Below are positions 1 through 10,350 of a stretch of 64,000 bases of DNA, piece after piece. Location: the NCBI GenBank assembly GCA_016703265.1, contig JADJCK010000005.1:186001-250000 (forward strand), written 5' to 3'. Numbering within the stretch: the stretch's first letter is position 1; every line of letters starts with the position of its first letter. The position numbers and the translations under genes are program-made. This stretch comes from a bacterium (GTDB lineage: Bacteria; Krumholzibacteriota; Krumholzibacteriia; LZORAL124-64-63). A model generated the notes under the pieces. That model was not told the DNA's origin and searched no databases. It was given only the letters and a program-made list of their open reading frames with translations.

Positions 1-994
1 GCGCGGCGGCGTCCTCGGCCGGCGTCCAGCCGCGCGTTGCAGCATCGGAAGCCGCACGTTCCGCGGCAGCGGCGAAGGCGGCGTCGACCGCCGCCGGGTC
101 GGACGCGAGCTGCGCCAGGGCCAGCGCTGCCGCGCGATCGTCGCCGACGCCGAGCAGGAACGTGAACGTGGCCGTGGCGTCCGGCGCCAGCGTGCAACCG
201 CGACGCAGGCTGGCCACCGGATCGAGCACATTTCCCGTGTTTCCGCCGAGAATCGCACCGGGCGCCAGCGCCGCCGGTTCGTCGCGATGACGGCCGCGCC
301 CGCGCCACTGCAGGCGGTCGGTCTCCCATTGCAACGGACCCTCGCCGGCCAACACATGCACCAGCACGGGCCAGGACTCCTGCGGCGAGCGCTGGCGGCG
401 CCGCGCCAGGATGGCGCCCAGCGCAGGCTCGGCCTCGGTCTGGATGAAGAGCTTGGAGAATCCCGGATGCGCGGCGTGCGCGGCCGGCTCGTTCAACACG
501 AGCTCGGCCAGCGACGTGACGTCGAGCCGCCGCGTCCGCGACGACCGGTTGACCAGGACCAGGCGCCGCAGTTCGGCGCGACGTCCGGGGATCACGCAGG
601 TGGTCAGCGAAGCTTCGATTTCGTCCTGCCGGTGGTCCAGCCGCACAGCACCGTTTTCATAGGTCGACCCGGCCACCCGGCTCCCGCCGGCAGGGTTGCC
701 GAGGCGCCAGCAGGTTCCCGCGTCGAGGTCGCGCACATAAAAAAGGAGGCCGTCGCGAGTGCCCGGTTCGGGCTGGGCGCCGGTCGTCAGCGCCACGTTG
801 CCGGCCTGCGAGAAACCCGTGCCGTCGGCTCGGCTGAAAACCATGTAACGCGATTGTTGAACTGGGGATGGCCCGCCGAGCACCACGGCAGAAAAAACCA
901 GCCCGCCGCCGGGGCGGGCAACATTCGTTGATGGATTAGGCAAGGCCTGGTGCCTCCTGGCGGCAGCGGGACGGCGCCACACGGCGCCGGGCAT
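1..994 (-). CDS. GH94 family phosphorylase, N-terminal part (cut by window edge)
   Basis: The 331 residues present match the N-terminal beta-sandwich region of GH94 (glycosyltransferase 36) proteins of the NdvB / 1,2-beta-oligoglucan phosphorylase type. Visible signatures are HPGFSKLFIQTE, RRRQRSPQESWPV, the ETDRLQWRGRGR stretch and GNVLDPVASLRR. The catalytic barrel would lie beyond position 1. There is no signal peptide, so the enzyme is probably cytoplasmic and cleaves imported oligosaccharides with phosphate. The ATG at 994 has no Shine-Dalgarno sequence but sits right after a good promoter, suggesting a leaderless mRNA. It diverges from a lacI-type regulator and lies in a region with a GH144 enzyme, which together favour beta-1,2-glucan as substrate. 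Cellobiose or other beta-glucan specificity cannot be excluded without the C-terminus. Confidence 0.85.
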   Translation of the reverse strand, partial: MPGAVWRRPAAARRHQALPNPSTNVARPGGGLVFSAVVLGGPSPVQQSRYMVFSRADGTGFSQAGNVALTTGAQPEPGTRDGLLFYVRDLDAGTCWRLGNPAGGSRVAGSTYENGAVRLDHRQDEIEASLTTCVIPGRRAELRRLVLVNRSSRTRRLDVTSLAELVLNEPAAHAAHPGFSKLFIQTEAEPALGAILARRRQRSPQESWPVLVHVLAGEGPLQWETDRLQWRGRGRHRDEPAALAPGAILGGNTGNVLDPVASLRRGCTLAPDATATFTFLLGVGDDRAAALALAQLASDPAAVDAAFAAAAERAASDAATRGWTPAEDAAA

Positions 995-1001
995 GGCGTG
1001 A

Positions 1002-1031
1002 ATCCTACGTTGTCCGGGGCGGGTTTGTCAA
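1002..1031 (-). promoter_or_regulatory. Promoter of the GH94 gene (leaderless)
   Basis: On the minus strand TTGACA (1031-1026) and TAGGAT (1007-1002) are separated by 18 bases. Transcription would begin at about 995, directly at the ATG at 994. This agrees with the absence of a ribosome binding site. Confidence 0.6.
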
Positions 1032-1061
1032 AGAGGGCTTGACACGATCCCCGGAAGTATG

Positions 1062-1070
1062 AAACCGTTT
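1062..1070. promoter_or_regulatory. Putative LacI-family operator
   Basis: AAACCGTTT is a perfect odd-centred palindrome inside TGAAACCGTTTACA, the usual shape of LacI/CcpA-family operators. It lies between the divergent GH94 and lacI-type genes, about 30 bases upstream of the GH94 -35 box. The adjacent regulator is the obvious candidate to bind it. Confidence 0.5.
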
Positions 1071-1178
1071 ACATCGGAAGCGGACGAAGGAGCGTCAGCG
1101 CGGCTGGATCGGCTGGAGTGGGGGGATGCCCCGCCGGCGCCGGAGGATCGGCGGGCGGGGACAGCAGGCGGGACCAAC

Positions 1179-2243
1179 TTGGCCACGATTCGTGATGTCG
1201 CCCGTGTCGCCGGCGTTTCCATCGCCACCGTCTCCCGGGTCTTCAACAACCACACGCTGGTGAACCCCGATACGGCCAGTCGCGTGCTCGAGGTGGCTTC
1301 CCAGCTCGAATACTGGCCCAACGGCGCCGCGCAGAGCCTGACCACCAGGCGAACGCATACGCTGGGTGTCATGCTCCCGGAACTCTTCGGCGAGTTCTAT
1401 TCGGAAGTCATCCGCGGCATCGATCGCCAGTCCCGCTCCCACGACTACCAGATCCTCCTTTCCAGCTCCCATTCGAACGGCGAAGAAGTCCTCATTGCGG
1501 GCCGGGCCATGCTCGGTCGCATCGACGGGCTCATCATGATGGCGCCGGACGAAGCTTCGATTGAAACCGTCGAACGTGTGCGCCGGCGGGTGCCCGTGGT
1601 GCTGCTGAACCCGCGCGTGGAAGTTGAAGGCTGCTGTTCGGTGGCCTTCGAAAACTTCAGCGGGGCGCGCGCCGCCGTGGCCCACCTGGTCGGTCTCGGC
1701 CACCGCGATATCGCCATGATCGCCGGCCCGCAGGGCAACGTCGACGCCGAGGAGCGCACCCGGGGGTTCCGGAAGGCGCTGGCGGACGCCGACCTGGATC
1801 CCGACGCGGCGCTGGTCATCCAGGGGGACTTCCGCGAATCGACCGGCTACGAGGCCGGCGTGGCCATCCTGAGCCACCGGCCGCGGCCGACGGCCGTGTT
1901 CGCGGCCAACGACGGCATGGCCGTGGGCCTGCTGGCGGCGCTGCGGGCGGCGGGTCGGCGCGTCCCGCGCGACATTGCCGTGGTGGGTTTCGATGACATC
2001 GCGATGGCGGGCTACCTGAACCCGCCGCTGACAACGGTGCACGTGGATGCCTGCGGCCTGGGCCAGCGCGCCGTGGACCTGATGATGGGGGCCATGGAAG
2101 CCGGTTCGGCGGGCGGCAGCCTGCGGCAGTTGCTGCCGGCGGTGCTCACGGTGCGGCAGTCGTGCGGCGCCGATGTCGCCGGCACGGGGATCTTCGAGGA
2201 AGCGGCCGGCGGCGCGGGGCCGGTCAGGCGGGTACGGAAGTAG
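1179..2243 (+). CDS. LacI family transcriptional regulator
   Basis: This is a sugar-responsive repressor or activator. Counting from the TTG at 1179 it has 354 residues, normal for the family. The helix-turn-helix TIRDVARVAGVSIATVSRVFN and hinge are at residues 3-60, followed by a periplasmic-binding-protein-like effector domain that ends in the typical DDIAMAGYLNPPLTTV region. The frame is open back to an ATG at 1059. However, the extra 40 residues are low complexity and overlap the putative operator, and family members normally begin with the ATIRDVA motif, so TTG 1179 is preferred. It probably controls the divergent GH94 gene and perhaps the downstream glucan genes. Confidence 0.85.
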   Translation: MATIRDVARVAGVSIATVSRVFNNHTLVNPDTASRVLEVASQLEYWPNGAAQSLTTRRTHTLGVMLPELFGEFYSEVIRGIDRQSRSHDYQILLSSSHSNGEEVLIAGRAMLGRIDGLIMMAPDEASIETVERVRRRVPVVLLNPRVEVEGCCSVAFENFSGARAAVAHLVGLGHRDIAMIAGPQGNVDAEERTRGFRKALADADLDPDAALVIQGDFRESTGYEAGVAILSHRPRPTAVFAANDGMAVGLLAALRAAGRRVPRDIAVVGFDDIAMAGYLNPPLTTVHVDACGLGQRAVDLMMGAMEAGSAGGSLRQLLPAVLTVRQSCGADVAGTGIFEEAAGGAGPVRRVRK

Positions 2244-2341
2244 ACCGCGGGGGGAACGACGTTACGGCAGACAGGAAACCGGAAAAAGTCAGTGCGGCGA
2301 ACGATCTGGACGCGAAACAGCACCCTTCTGGAGGTAGCAAC

Positions 2342-4231
2342 ATGAAAAAGTGGATCACGACTCTGCTGGTCGGCGGAGTCATCGCAGCGGCGGTGCTGCC
2401 GGCGTTCGCGCAGGCGCCCCGCGAAGACGCGATCTGGGCCCGCACGGCCCAGGCCGACATCACGCTCGACGGCGTGCTCAACGAGGCCGACTGGGCCCAG
2501 GCCGAGTCCTGGGTCATCGAGTACGGCGTGGACGCGGGCATTCCGGGCAGCGGTTTCAAGACCGAGGCCGGCTGGAACCCGCCCGCCAATCCCACCTACG
2601 CCACGGTGAAGTTCCTCGTGCGCGGCAACCAGCTCTACATGGGCGCCGTGGTGCTGGACAACTCGGTGGGCGGCAGCGCCTCGTTCAACCGCTTCGACGG
2701 GTTCCTGATGGGCCTGAAGAACCACGCGGCGGCCGGTACCCCCAAGGGCGTGCTGGAATACCTCTACTCGTGGTGGCACGATGAAAACCTGGATCCGCAG
2801 CCGGTCGGCCAGATGCCCGGCTTCATCGGCGCCTGGGCCGAACTGCCGCACGGTTCACCGCGCACGCCCGCGCAGATCGACGCCTGGGACGCGGTGACCA
2901 CTGTGCAGGGCACCTCGAACAGCGACACGGTCGCCGACACCGGCTACACGACCGAGATGCGCTTCAACCTGACGCCCATCGGCTACGACGTGACCGACGC
3001 CAACGGCGATGTCGTCGAGTTCAACATGTCCATCTACGACTGCGACGGCTTCTGGCCGATCAGCCCCGTCACCTTCAGCGCCAACCGCGTCTGGTGGCAG
3101 GGCCCCTGGGGCAACGACACCTGGTACAACGAGGTGCGGATCCACGCCCGTCCGGACGTGACCACCGCCTCGGGCCCGGTGCCGGCCATTGCGCCGGACC
3201 TGGTCATCCAGGCCATCGACGCCGTGCCCACCCTGGACGGCTCGCTGAACGAAGCCGTGTGGACCAGCCCCGACATCTACGCGTTCGACATCCGCTGGGA
3301 CGATGCCGCCCTGCGCGAGACCTATCCCGGCGTCGGGCCGTTCCGCGCGGGACAGTTCCAGCCGAGCGTCAACGGCGGCCAGGCCTTCATCATCGACCCG
3401 GCCGATGCCACGGTGAAGATGTACCACCGCGGTTCGAAGCTGTACCTCGGCTTCGACGTGCGTGACGCGGTCGTGCAGTACCATGCCGACGTGAACCGCT
3501 GGGACGGCGCCATCGTGACCATCAACGACCGCGTGCTGCGCGGTGCGGACCAGACCCTGCTGGGCCTGCGCCTGGCCTTCCAGGTCGCGCAGGACGGCAC
3601 CGCCTCGGCCCAGGACGACCTGCTGAGCATGGTGACGGCCGGCACGGCGCAGATCGCCGCGCACATGAACGCCGGCACCACCGTCGACACGCTGGGCCTG
3701 CAGATGGACAACGGCTACTCCGTCGAGCTTGAGATCGACCTGACGGCCATCGGCTATCCGGCCAACCTGGGCGACGGCGCCCTCTTCATCGGCGTGAACC
3801 TGTTCGACGGCGACAGCTTCCAGACGGCGACCGACAGCTACGGCACGCGCACCTGGTGGCAGCGCGAGTGGCAGGGCACCTGCTGCCCGGCCATCGCCCA
3901 GCTCGAGGCCGGATACATCGCCGGTGTGGGCGGCCCGTCCCCGTTCGAGGGCTACGCCCAGGCGCTGGGCAGCCTGAATCCGTCGCCGCGGCCGCAGGTG
4001 GCGTTCGCGATGCCGGACCGCAACCTGGTCACGATCGAGGTCTACGACGTACGCGGCCGCCTGGTCGAGCGTCGTGAACTGGGCAACCTGGAACAGGGCG
4101 AGGCCAATGTGCCCCTGTTCGCGAAGGAAGACCCTGCCGCGGGTGTGTACCTGTACCGCGTGCAGTTCGTCGACCCGGCCACCGGCCACGTGCGTGGCTC
4201 GCTGACCGGCAAGACGATGTTGATGAAGTAG
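2342..4231 (+). CDS. Secreted protein with two CBM9-like domains and FlgD-type C-terminal domain
   Basis: The protein has 629 residues. A signal peptide (residues 1-24, ending AFAQA) is followed by two domains resembling family 9 carbohydrate-binding modules. Each starts with a typical ITLDGVLNEADW-like segment (near residues 36 and 298, the second as PTLDGSLNEAVW). The C-terminal 85 residues form a FlgD-like Ig/type IX sorting-type domain (VYDVRGRLVE, final KTMLMK). GGAGG at 2330-2334 supports the ATG at 2342. No catalytic domain is recognised, so it probably binds glycans at the cell surface. It lies between lacI and the TonB receptor, consistent with a substrate-capture role in the same locus. 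Confidence 0.75.
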   Translation: MKKWITTLLVGGVIAAAVLPAFAQAPREDAIWARTAQADITLDGVLNEADWAQAESWVIEYGVDAGIPGSGFKTEAGWNPPANPTYATVKFLVRGNQLYMGAVVLDNSVGGSASFNRFDGFLMGLKNHAAAGTPKGVLEYLYSWWHDENLDPQPVGQMPGFIGAWAELPHGSPRTPAQIDAWDAVTTVQGTSNSDTVADTGYTTEMRFNLTPIGYDVTDANGDVVEFNMSIYDCDGFWPISPVTFSANRVWWQGPWGNDTWYNEVRIHARPDVTTASGPVPAIAPDLVIQAIDAVPTLDGSLNEAVWTSPDIYAFDIRWDDAALRETYPGVGPFRAGQFQPSVNGGQAFIIDPADATVKMYHRGSKLYLGFDVRDAVVQYHADVNRWDGAIVTINDRVLRGADQTLLGLRLAFQVAQDGTASAQDDLLSMVTAGTAQIAAHMNAGTTVDTLGLQMDNGYSVELEIDLTAIGYPANLGDGALFIGVNLFDGDSFQTATDSYGTRTWWQREWQGTCCPAIAQLEAGYIAGVGGPSPFEGYAQALGSLNPSPRPQVAFAMPDRNLVTIEVYDVRGRLVERRELGNLEQGEANVPLFAKEDPAAGVYLYRVQFVDPATGHVRGSLTGKTMLMK

Positions 4232-4341
4232 CTTCGTACGACTTGCAGGACTGTCGGCAACCGGCCGCCGCGCCTGGCCACACGGCCCGGCGCGGCGGCA
4301 CGGGTGTCCCACGGACGGAAGAACGAAAAGGCGGATCGCTG

Positions 4342-6989
4342 GTGTCGCTGCACCTTCACAATTCGCGGGCCCTGGCCCTGGTGTCCGCCGTGTTGCTGCT
4401 GCTGGCTTCGCTGCCGGCGGCCGCGGGCACGACGGGCACGATCTCCGGCCGCGTGCTCGACCCCGACGGCAAGCCGGTCGTGGCTGCCACGGTAATCGTC
4501 GTCGGCACGCGCCTGGGCGCCTATACCGACGCCGAAGGCAAGTTCCTCATCCTGAACGTGGCTCCCGGCACCTACGACGTGAAGGCGAGCCGGCTCGGCT
4601 TCAACGCGGTGACCATGAGCGGCGTCATTGCCTCGGCCGACAACACGACACGCATCGACCTGAAGATGGGCGACACGAACCTGGCCACCGAAGAGGTGGT
4701 CATCGTGGCCGACCGTCCGCCGGTCGACGTGAAGGAAACCAGTTCGCAGGTCACGCTGACCACCGAGGAGATCGAGGAACTGCCGGTGCAGAGCCTCGAG
4801 GACGTGGTCAACCTGCAGGCGGGCGTGGTCGACGGCCACTTCCGCGGCGGCCGCCAGGGCGAAGTGCAGTACCAGGTCGACGGCGTGAGCGTCAACAACG
4901 CCTTCGACAACAAGTCGAGCCTGAACATCGACCGCTCGCTGCTGCAGGAAGTCCAGGTCATCAGCGGTACCTTCGACGCCGAGTACGGACAGGCGATGAG
5001 CGGCGTCGTCAACGCCATCCTCAAGCAGGGCGGCGAGTCGTACCGTGTCGAGGGCGAGTACTACACCGGCGGGTTCCTGTTTCCCGGGCGAGAGGACATG
5101 CGCAAGACCAGTGACGACATCCACGTCACCGGCACGCACAACATGCAGGCGACCCTGAGCGGCCCCCTGCCGTGGGACAAGACCAACTTCCTCATCAGCG
5201 GCCGCCGCTACCAGTGGGACGACTACATCCAGAGCGAGCGCATCTACAACCCCACCGACGACCACGAGAATCCGCTGGACCGCAACAGCCCGTTCATCGC
5301 CACCGGCGACGGTGACAAGTCGCCGCTCGGCTACACGAACGAGTGGTCGGGCGTGCTCAAGCTGAGCAGCAATCGCCTGACGGAAACCCGCCTCAGCTAC
5401 CAGGCGCTGTTCAACTCGCGCGAGACGCGGCCCACCGACTGGAAGTTCCGTTACATGCCCGACGCGTTGTCGATCAAGCGGACGTTCTCGCTGGCCCACG
5501 GGTTCGACGTGACGCACACGCTGGGGGCTTCGACGTTCCTCGACTTCAGCGCCCGCCAGAACCTGTTCGACTACACGGACCACCTCTATGAGGATCCCTA
5601 CGACCCGCGGTACGACGCGACGCCGGCGCTGAATTCGACCCTCAACCTGGGCGACTACTTCTACCAGGGCGTGCAGCTGACCCACTACATCCAGAAGACG
5701 ACGACCTACATCTTCAAGGGTTCGGTGGTCAGCCAGCTCGACAGCGAGAACCAGGCCAAGGCGGGCTTCGAGCTGAGCCTGCCCGAGGTCGAGTTCGGCA
5801 CCCCGGTTTGGCTGAGCTTCATCAACAACGAGCTGGTGCGCAAGACCGGCGACCACGAGCAGGCTTCGCTGAAGCGCTTCCCGGTGATGGGCGCCGCCTA
5901 CGTGCAGGACCAGATGAACCGCAACGACCTCATCGTGCGGTTCGGGGCGCGGCTCGACTACTTCGACGCGCGGTCGACCATTCCCAGCGACCTGGCCAAC
6001 CCCGCCAACGCGATCGCGGGCGCGCCCGAGTCGGTGCCGCAGGCCACCACGGTCAAGGCGACGATCTCGCCGCGGGTCGGCGTGGCCTATCCCATCGAGG
6101 ACAAGGCCGCCATCCACTTCGCGTACGGGCACTTCCGGCAGCTGCCGTCGGTATCGACGATGTTCTCGAATTCCGATTATTCGATCCTCGACGAACTGCA
6201 GGCCAGCGACCCCAACTACAACGCGATGGGCAATCCCGATGTGCGGCCCGAGTCGACGGTCCAGTACGAAGTCGGCTACAAGCAGGTCGTCAACGACGAC
6301 TTCGGCTACGACCTGACCATCTACTACAAGGACGTGCGCGACCTGCTGGGCGTGGAGTTCATCGACACCTATACCGGCGCCACCTACTCGCGCCTGACGA
6401 ACGTCGACCACGGCAGCGCGCTGGGCGTCACCCTGGCGCTGGACCATCGGCGCGTGGGCCCGCTGAGCACCTCGCTCGACTACACCTGGCAGCAGGCGAT
6501 GGGCAACTCCAGCGACCCGAGCGAGACCGCCACGCGCGCGCCGCCGGCGAGGACCCGCGGCCCCGCCTGGTGCCCTTCAACTGGGACCAGCGACACACGA
6601 TCAACCTGACGGCGGCGCTGGACGCCCCCGGAAACTGGACCGTGTCCACCGTGGCGAAGATCACCAGCGGCCAGCCGTACACGCCCGTGACCGAGCAGGC
6701 CTACGGCTTCGGCGCCGCCACCAACTCGGGCCGCAAGCCGGCCGGTTTCCTGGTGGACGTGCGGGCCGAGAAGAAGCTGGGCAAGGACGGCGAGGGCGGC
6801 CTCTTCATCCGCGTGTTCAACCTGTTCGACTCGCGGTACTTCAACGGCGCGGTCTACCCGACCACCGGCAGTCCCTACTACAGCCGCACCGACAGCTTCG
6901 ATGAACGGCTGGCCCTGGCCGACCCGACGCGATTCTACCCGCCGCGACGCCTGGAAATGGGCGTGCGCTGGGGCTGGGGAGGCAAGTGA
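4342..6989 (+). CDS. TonB-dependent receptor with carboxypeptidase-like N-domain (frameshifted)
   Basis: This is an outer membrane uptake receptor. A signal peptide is followed by a carboxypeptidase regulatory-like domain (GTISGRVLDPDGKPV), a plug domain (LPVQSLEDVVNLQAGVV, QYQVDGVSVN, FDAEYGQAMSGVVN) and a beta-barrel that ends near RRLEMGVRWGW. The reading frame breaks at about 6538-6545. The first part runs off frame after SETATRA, while the rest (GEDPRPRLVPFNWDQRHTIN to the end) continues one frame back, as if one base were missing. GTG 4342 is preferred as start because it immediately precedes the signal peptide and follows AAGGCGGA. It probably imports the oligosaccharides released by the GH144 enzyme. 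A true pseudogene or a sequencing error would look identical here. Confidence 0.85.
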
Positions 6990-9900
6990 TGGCCTGGCGC
7001 AGCAGTCTTCCTGAAAGGCGGAGCCCGTTGACGGTTCGTTACCCGCTGATCGATATGCGCCGCGTGGCGGCGGCATCTGCCGGCCTGCTGGCGGCATCTC
7101 TTCTGGCCATGTCCGCACGCGCGGATGTCGTGGTCCCGGTGCCGCAGGACCAGCGCGGCCGCGCCGACGCCGAACGTGCCGGCCAGCACGACGCCAACAA
7201 CATCCGCACCATCTTCTGGAACTACGGCATGGTCGGCGACTATCCGCGCGACCCCGTGAACGTCGACCTGAGCGTGTTCCACTCGGCCGAGGCGCCCAAG
7301 GGCAGCGGCATGAACTACAGCGACGGCGTGACGCCGTTCGTGCTGGCGAAGGTACAGACGACCGGCGGCCAAGAGATCTACATCATGGAAACCGGTTTCC
7401 GTGAGCGCCAGGGCGTGAGCCCGTACTTCGACCGCGACATGCGCTTCGAGCCGCGCCCCGGCTACTTCCAGGCTGACCCCGCGCTGAACCCCGGCCGTTC
7501 GCCGGCGCTGAGCAACGATCCGCGCACCTGGCCTTCCTACTGGCCCGACCGACTGGACGACAGCGATGATCCGGGCTGGGAAGGCAGCTGGAACGGCTAC
7601 TTCGGCAAACAGATCGTCGCCGACCAGGAAAGCTACATGGTCCTGGACGACGACTACTACGATGCCTGGAACTACTTCCCGGACAGCCGCGACGAGACCC
7701 GCCGTGGCCTGGGCCTGCGCATCGAGGTGCGCGGCTTCCAGTGGGCCAATCCGCAGGCCCGCAACGTGATCTTCTGGCACTACGACATCACCAACGAGAG
7801 CACGACCGACTACAACGACAACATCGTCTTCGGCCTGTACATGGACTCCGGCGTGGGCGGCTCGGCGCTGTCGTGTGACGGCATCTACGAGTCCGACGAC
7901 GACAATGCGTACTACCAGGATGTATTCAACGGCCAGGCGATCAACCTCGTGTACACCTGGGACAACGGGCAGAACGACGACGACCAGAACGATGGCCGCG
8001 GCCGCGACCTGGCCGGATCGTGCTCTCGCACCGGCTATCTTGGTTATGCCTACATGGAGACGCCGGGCAATCCGACCAACGGGCTGGACGACGATCGCGA
8101 CGGCATGACCGACGAGCGCCGCGACGGTGGCCCGGGAACGCTGGTCGAGGGTGAGGAAGCGATCCTCGCCTGGGTGACCGGGGCCTACAACCTCGAAAGT
8201 TTCGAGGCGGAGTATGGTCCCGTTGCCCTGCGTCCGGCTTTTCGCGCCGGTCGCTGGTGGACCGGTGACGAGGACATGGACTGGGTTGCGGCCAATCACG
8301 ACCTGGGCGCCGATGGCGTGCTCGGCGATGTCACGACGCCGCCCGACACCGGCGAGGGTGACGGCATGCCCAGCCCCGGCGAGCCCAGCTTCGACGGTAC
8401 CGACCTCAACGAGTCGGACCAGATCGGGCTCACCGGCTTCAAGTTGAACCGCATCAGACCCGGGCAGGGCAACCCCGACCAGACCGTGGACGGCGTGGTG
8501 TTCTTCACCGACGCCCAGGACTGGCCGCAGCGGTTGTACGAACAGTTCACCGACGCCAATCCCCTGGACCGTTTCGACGAACCGCTGGCTTCGAACTACA
8601 ACATCGCGTTCCTGTTCGCCTCGGGCCCGTTCCGCCTGGCGGCCGGCCAGACCGAGCGCTTCAGCCTGGCCATGGCCTACGGCGCCGACCTGATCGAGCT
8701 TTCGCGCAACACGCAGACAGTGCAGCAGATCTACAATGCGAACTACCGCTTCGCCGTGCCGCCCAAGCTGCCGACCGCCACTGCCGAGGCCGGTGACGGT
8801 TACGTGCGCCTGTCGTGGGACGACGTGGCCGAGCGCGGCGCCGACTCGGTGACCGGCGAGGAGGACTTCGAGGGTTACCGCATCTACCGGTCGACCGACC
8901 CCGAATTCCGCGATCCGCAGGTCATCTCGACGGGAACCGGCTCGGGCCCGCTGGGCAACGGCAAGCCGATCGCCCAATTCGACCTCGACAACGACTATTC
9001 CGGCTACTCGAACCTGGCCATCGAGGGCGTGCAGTACTACCTGGGCACGAACAACGGCATCACGCACACCTGGACCGACTTCAGCGCCATCAACGGCCAG
9101 CAGTACTACTACGCCGTGACTGCCTATGACCGCGGCTCGGAAGCCTTCAATTTCTACCCGTCCGAGAACGCGATCGCGCCGACGCGGACGCCTCGCGGCG
9201 GTCTGATCCTGCCCACGAATGTGGTGGCGGCGCGGCCCGAGCCGCGGGTGCTGGGCTTCCGGCCTGCCACGGCCGACACGGCGGTGGCCGTTGCCGGGCG
9301 CGGTGCCGGCTCGGTGGCGGTCGAGGTGGTCAATTCGGGCCTCGTGCCCGATGGGCACACGTTCCGCGTCGGATTCCTGACATCGCATGAGGACAGCCTG
9401 GCTGCCGAACACTATTCGCTCACCGACATGACCTCGGGCGTGACCTGGTTCACGACCGGCGCCGACCTGCAGGGCGAGGGCATCGGCCCGGTGGGCTCGG
9501 GTCTGCTGCCCATCGTGACCACGGGCGGCGAGGTGTCGGTGGACATGGAGGAAACGGGCTTCCTTCCGAACAGCCCGACCAATGCGCAGTTCACCGTCAA
9601 CTACGAACGCAGCGTGCTGTCGATCAACCGCCTGCGGTCGGGCTACCCCGACGACATCACGATCTTCTTCTACGACACGGTGGTCGACACCTCGGTGGCC
9701 ATCCCGTTCTATCCGGCCACACCGGCGAAGTTCGAGGTGATCGCGCACGGTCCCGACGGCGACCGCCGCCTCGATTTCGTGTTCCGCGACCGCGACGCCA
9801 ACCAGACCCTGAACCGCACCGACGAGGCGCTGGACATCGTCACCTACATCGAGGGCGATGTGGCCCCGAAGGTGACCTGGCGCGTGAAGGCCGCAGCAGC

Positions 9901-10336
9901 AGCTACCGTGCCGCCGGCGGCCGGTGATGCCTGGGCGCTCCGCCTGGTGCGTCCGTTCGGCGCCGACGATGCCTACGAGTTCACGACCTCGGGCGAGTAC
10001 ATGGACGCCGCCGGCGGCGGGCAGAAACTTGCCCCTTACGTCGTGCCCAATCCGTACCTGGCCTCGGCCAGCTTCGAACCGCAGCGGTTCGCGGTTTCCG
10101 GGCGCGGCGAGCGGCGGATCGAGTTCCGCGGCCTGCCGGCCAACTGCACCATCCGCATCTACAACCTGATCGGCGAACTGGTGCAGACGCTTCGTCACGA
10201 CGGCTCTTCGGAGGGCATGGTGGCCTGGGATCTTCGCACGAAGGACCAGCTCGACGTGGCTCCGGGCCTGTACATCTTCCATGTGGACGGCGGGGCCGCT
10301 GGGTCGGCCACCGGCAAGTTCGCGATCGTCAAGTGA
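6989..10336 (+). CDS. Large secreted protein with FlgD-type C-terminal domain, unknown function
   Basis: The protein has about 1115 residues. It has a signal peptide after a long n-region (core LLAASLLAMSARA), then a long Asp/Tyr/Asn-rich region with calcium-binding-like acidic stretches (e.g. YESDDDNAYYQD, NGQNDDDQNDGRG). A fibronectin type III-like segment (about residues 590-720) follows, and a FlgD-like Ig domain (IRIYNLIGELVQTL, final KFAIVK) ends the protein. The ATG overlaps the receptor stop as TGATG and has GGGGAGG about 8 bases upstream, so translation is coupled to the receptor. Its place between a TonB receptor and a PorV-like barrel suggests a surface partner of the uptake system. 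I recognise no enzymatic domain. Confidence 0.75.
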   Translation: MAWRSSLPERRSPLTVRYPLIDMRRVAAASAGLLAASLLAMSARADVVVPVPQDQRGRADAERAGQHDANNIRTIFWNYGMVGDYPRDPVNVDLSVFHSAEAPKGSGMNYSDGVTPFVLAKVQTTGGQEIYIMETGFRERQGVSPYFDRDMRFEPRPGYFQADPALNPGRSPALSNDPRTWPSYWPDRLDDSDDPGWEGSWNGYFGKQIVADQESYMVLDDDYYDAWNYFPDSRDETRRGLGLRIEVRGFQWANPQARNVIFWHYDITNESTTDYNDNIVFGLYMDSGVGGSALSCDGIYESDDDNAYYQDVFNGQAINLVYTWDNGQNDDDQNDGRGRDLAGSCSRTGYLGYAYMETPGNPTNGLDDDRDGMTDERRDGGPGTLVEGEEAILAWVTGAYNLESFEAEYGPVALRPAFRAGRWWTGDEDMDWVAANHDLGADGVLGDVTTPPDTGEGDGMPSPGEPSFDGTDLNESDQIGLTGFKLNRIRPGQGNPDQTVDGVVFFTDAQDWPQRLYEQFTDANPLDRFDEPLASNYNIAFLFASGPFRLAAGQTERFSLAMAYGADLIELSRNTQTVQQIYNANYRFAVPPKLPTATAEAGDGYVRLSWDDVAERGADSVTGEEDFEGYRIYRSTDPEFRDPQVISTGTGSGPLGNGKPIAQFDLDNDYSGYSNLAIEGVQYYLGTNNGITHTWTDFSAINGQQYYYAVTAYDRGSEAFNFYPSENAIAPTRTPRGGLILPTNVVAARPEPRVLGFRPATADTAVAVAGRGAGSVAVEVVNSGLVPDGHTFRVGFLTSHEDSLAAEHYSLTDMTSGVTWFTTGADLQGEGIGPVGSGLLPIVTTGGEVSVDMEETGFLPNSPTNAQFTVNYERSVLSINRLRSGYPDDITIFFYDTVVDTSVAIPFYPATPAKFEVIAHGPDGDRRLDFVFRDRDANQTLNRTDEALDIVTYIEGDVAPKVTWRVKAAAAATVPPAAGDAWALRLVRPFGADDAYEFTTSGEYMDAAGGGQKLAPYVVPNPYLASASFEPQRFAVSGRGERRIEFRGLPANCTIRIYNLIGELVQTLRHDGSSEGMVAWDLRTKDQLDVAPGLYIFHVDGGAAGSATGKFAIVK

Positions 10337-10350
10337 TCGCGGGGAGCGAC

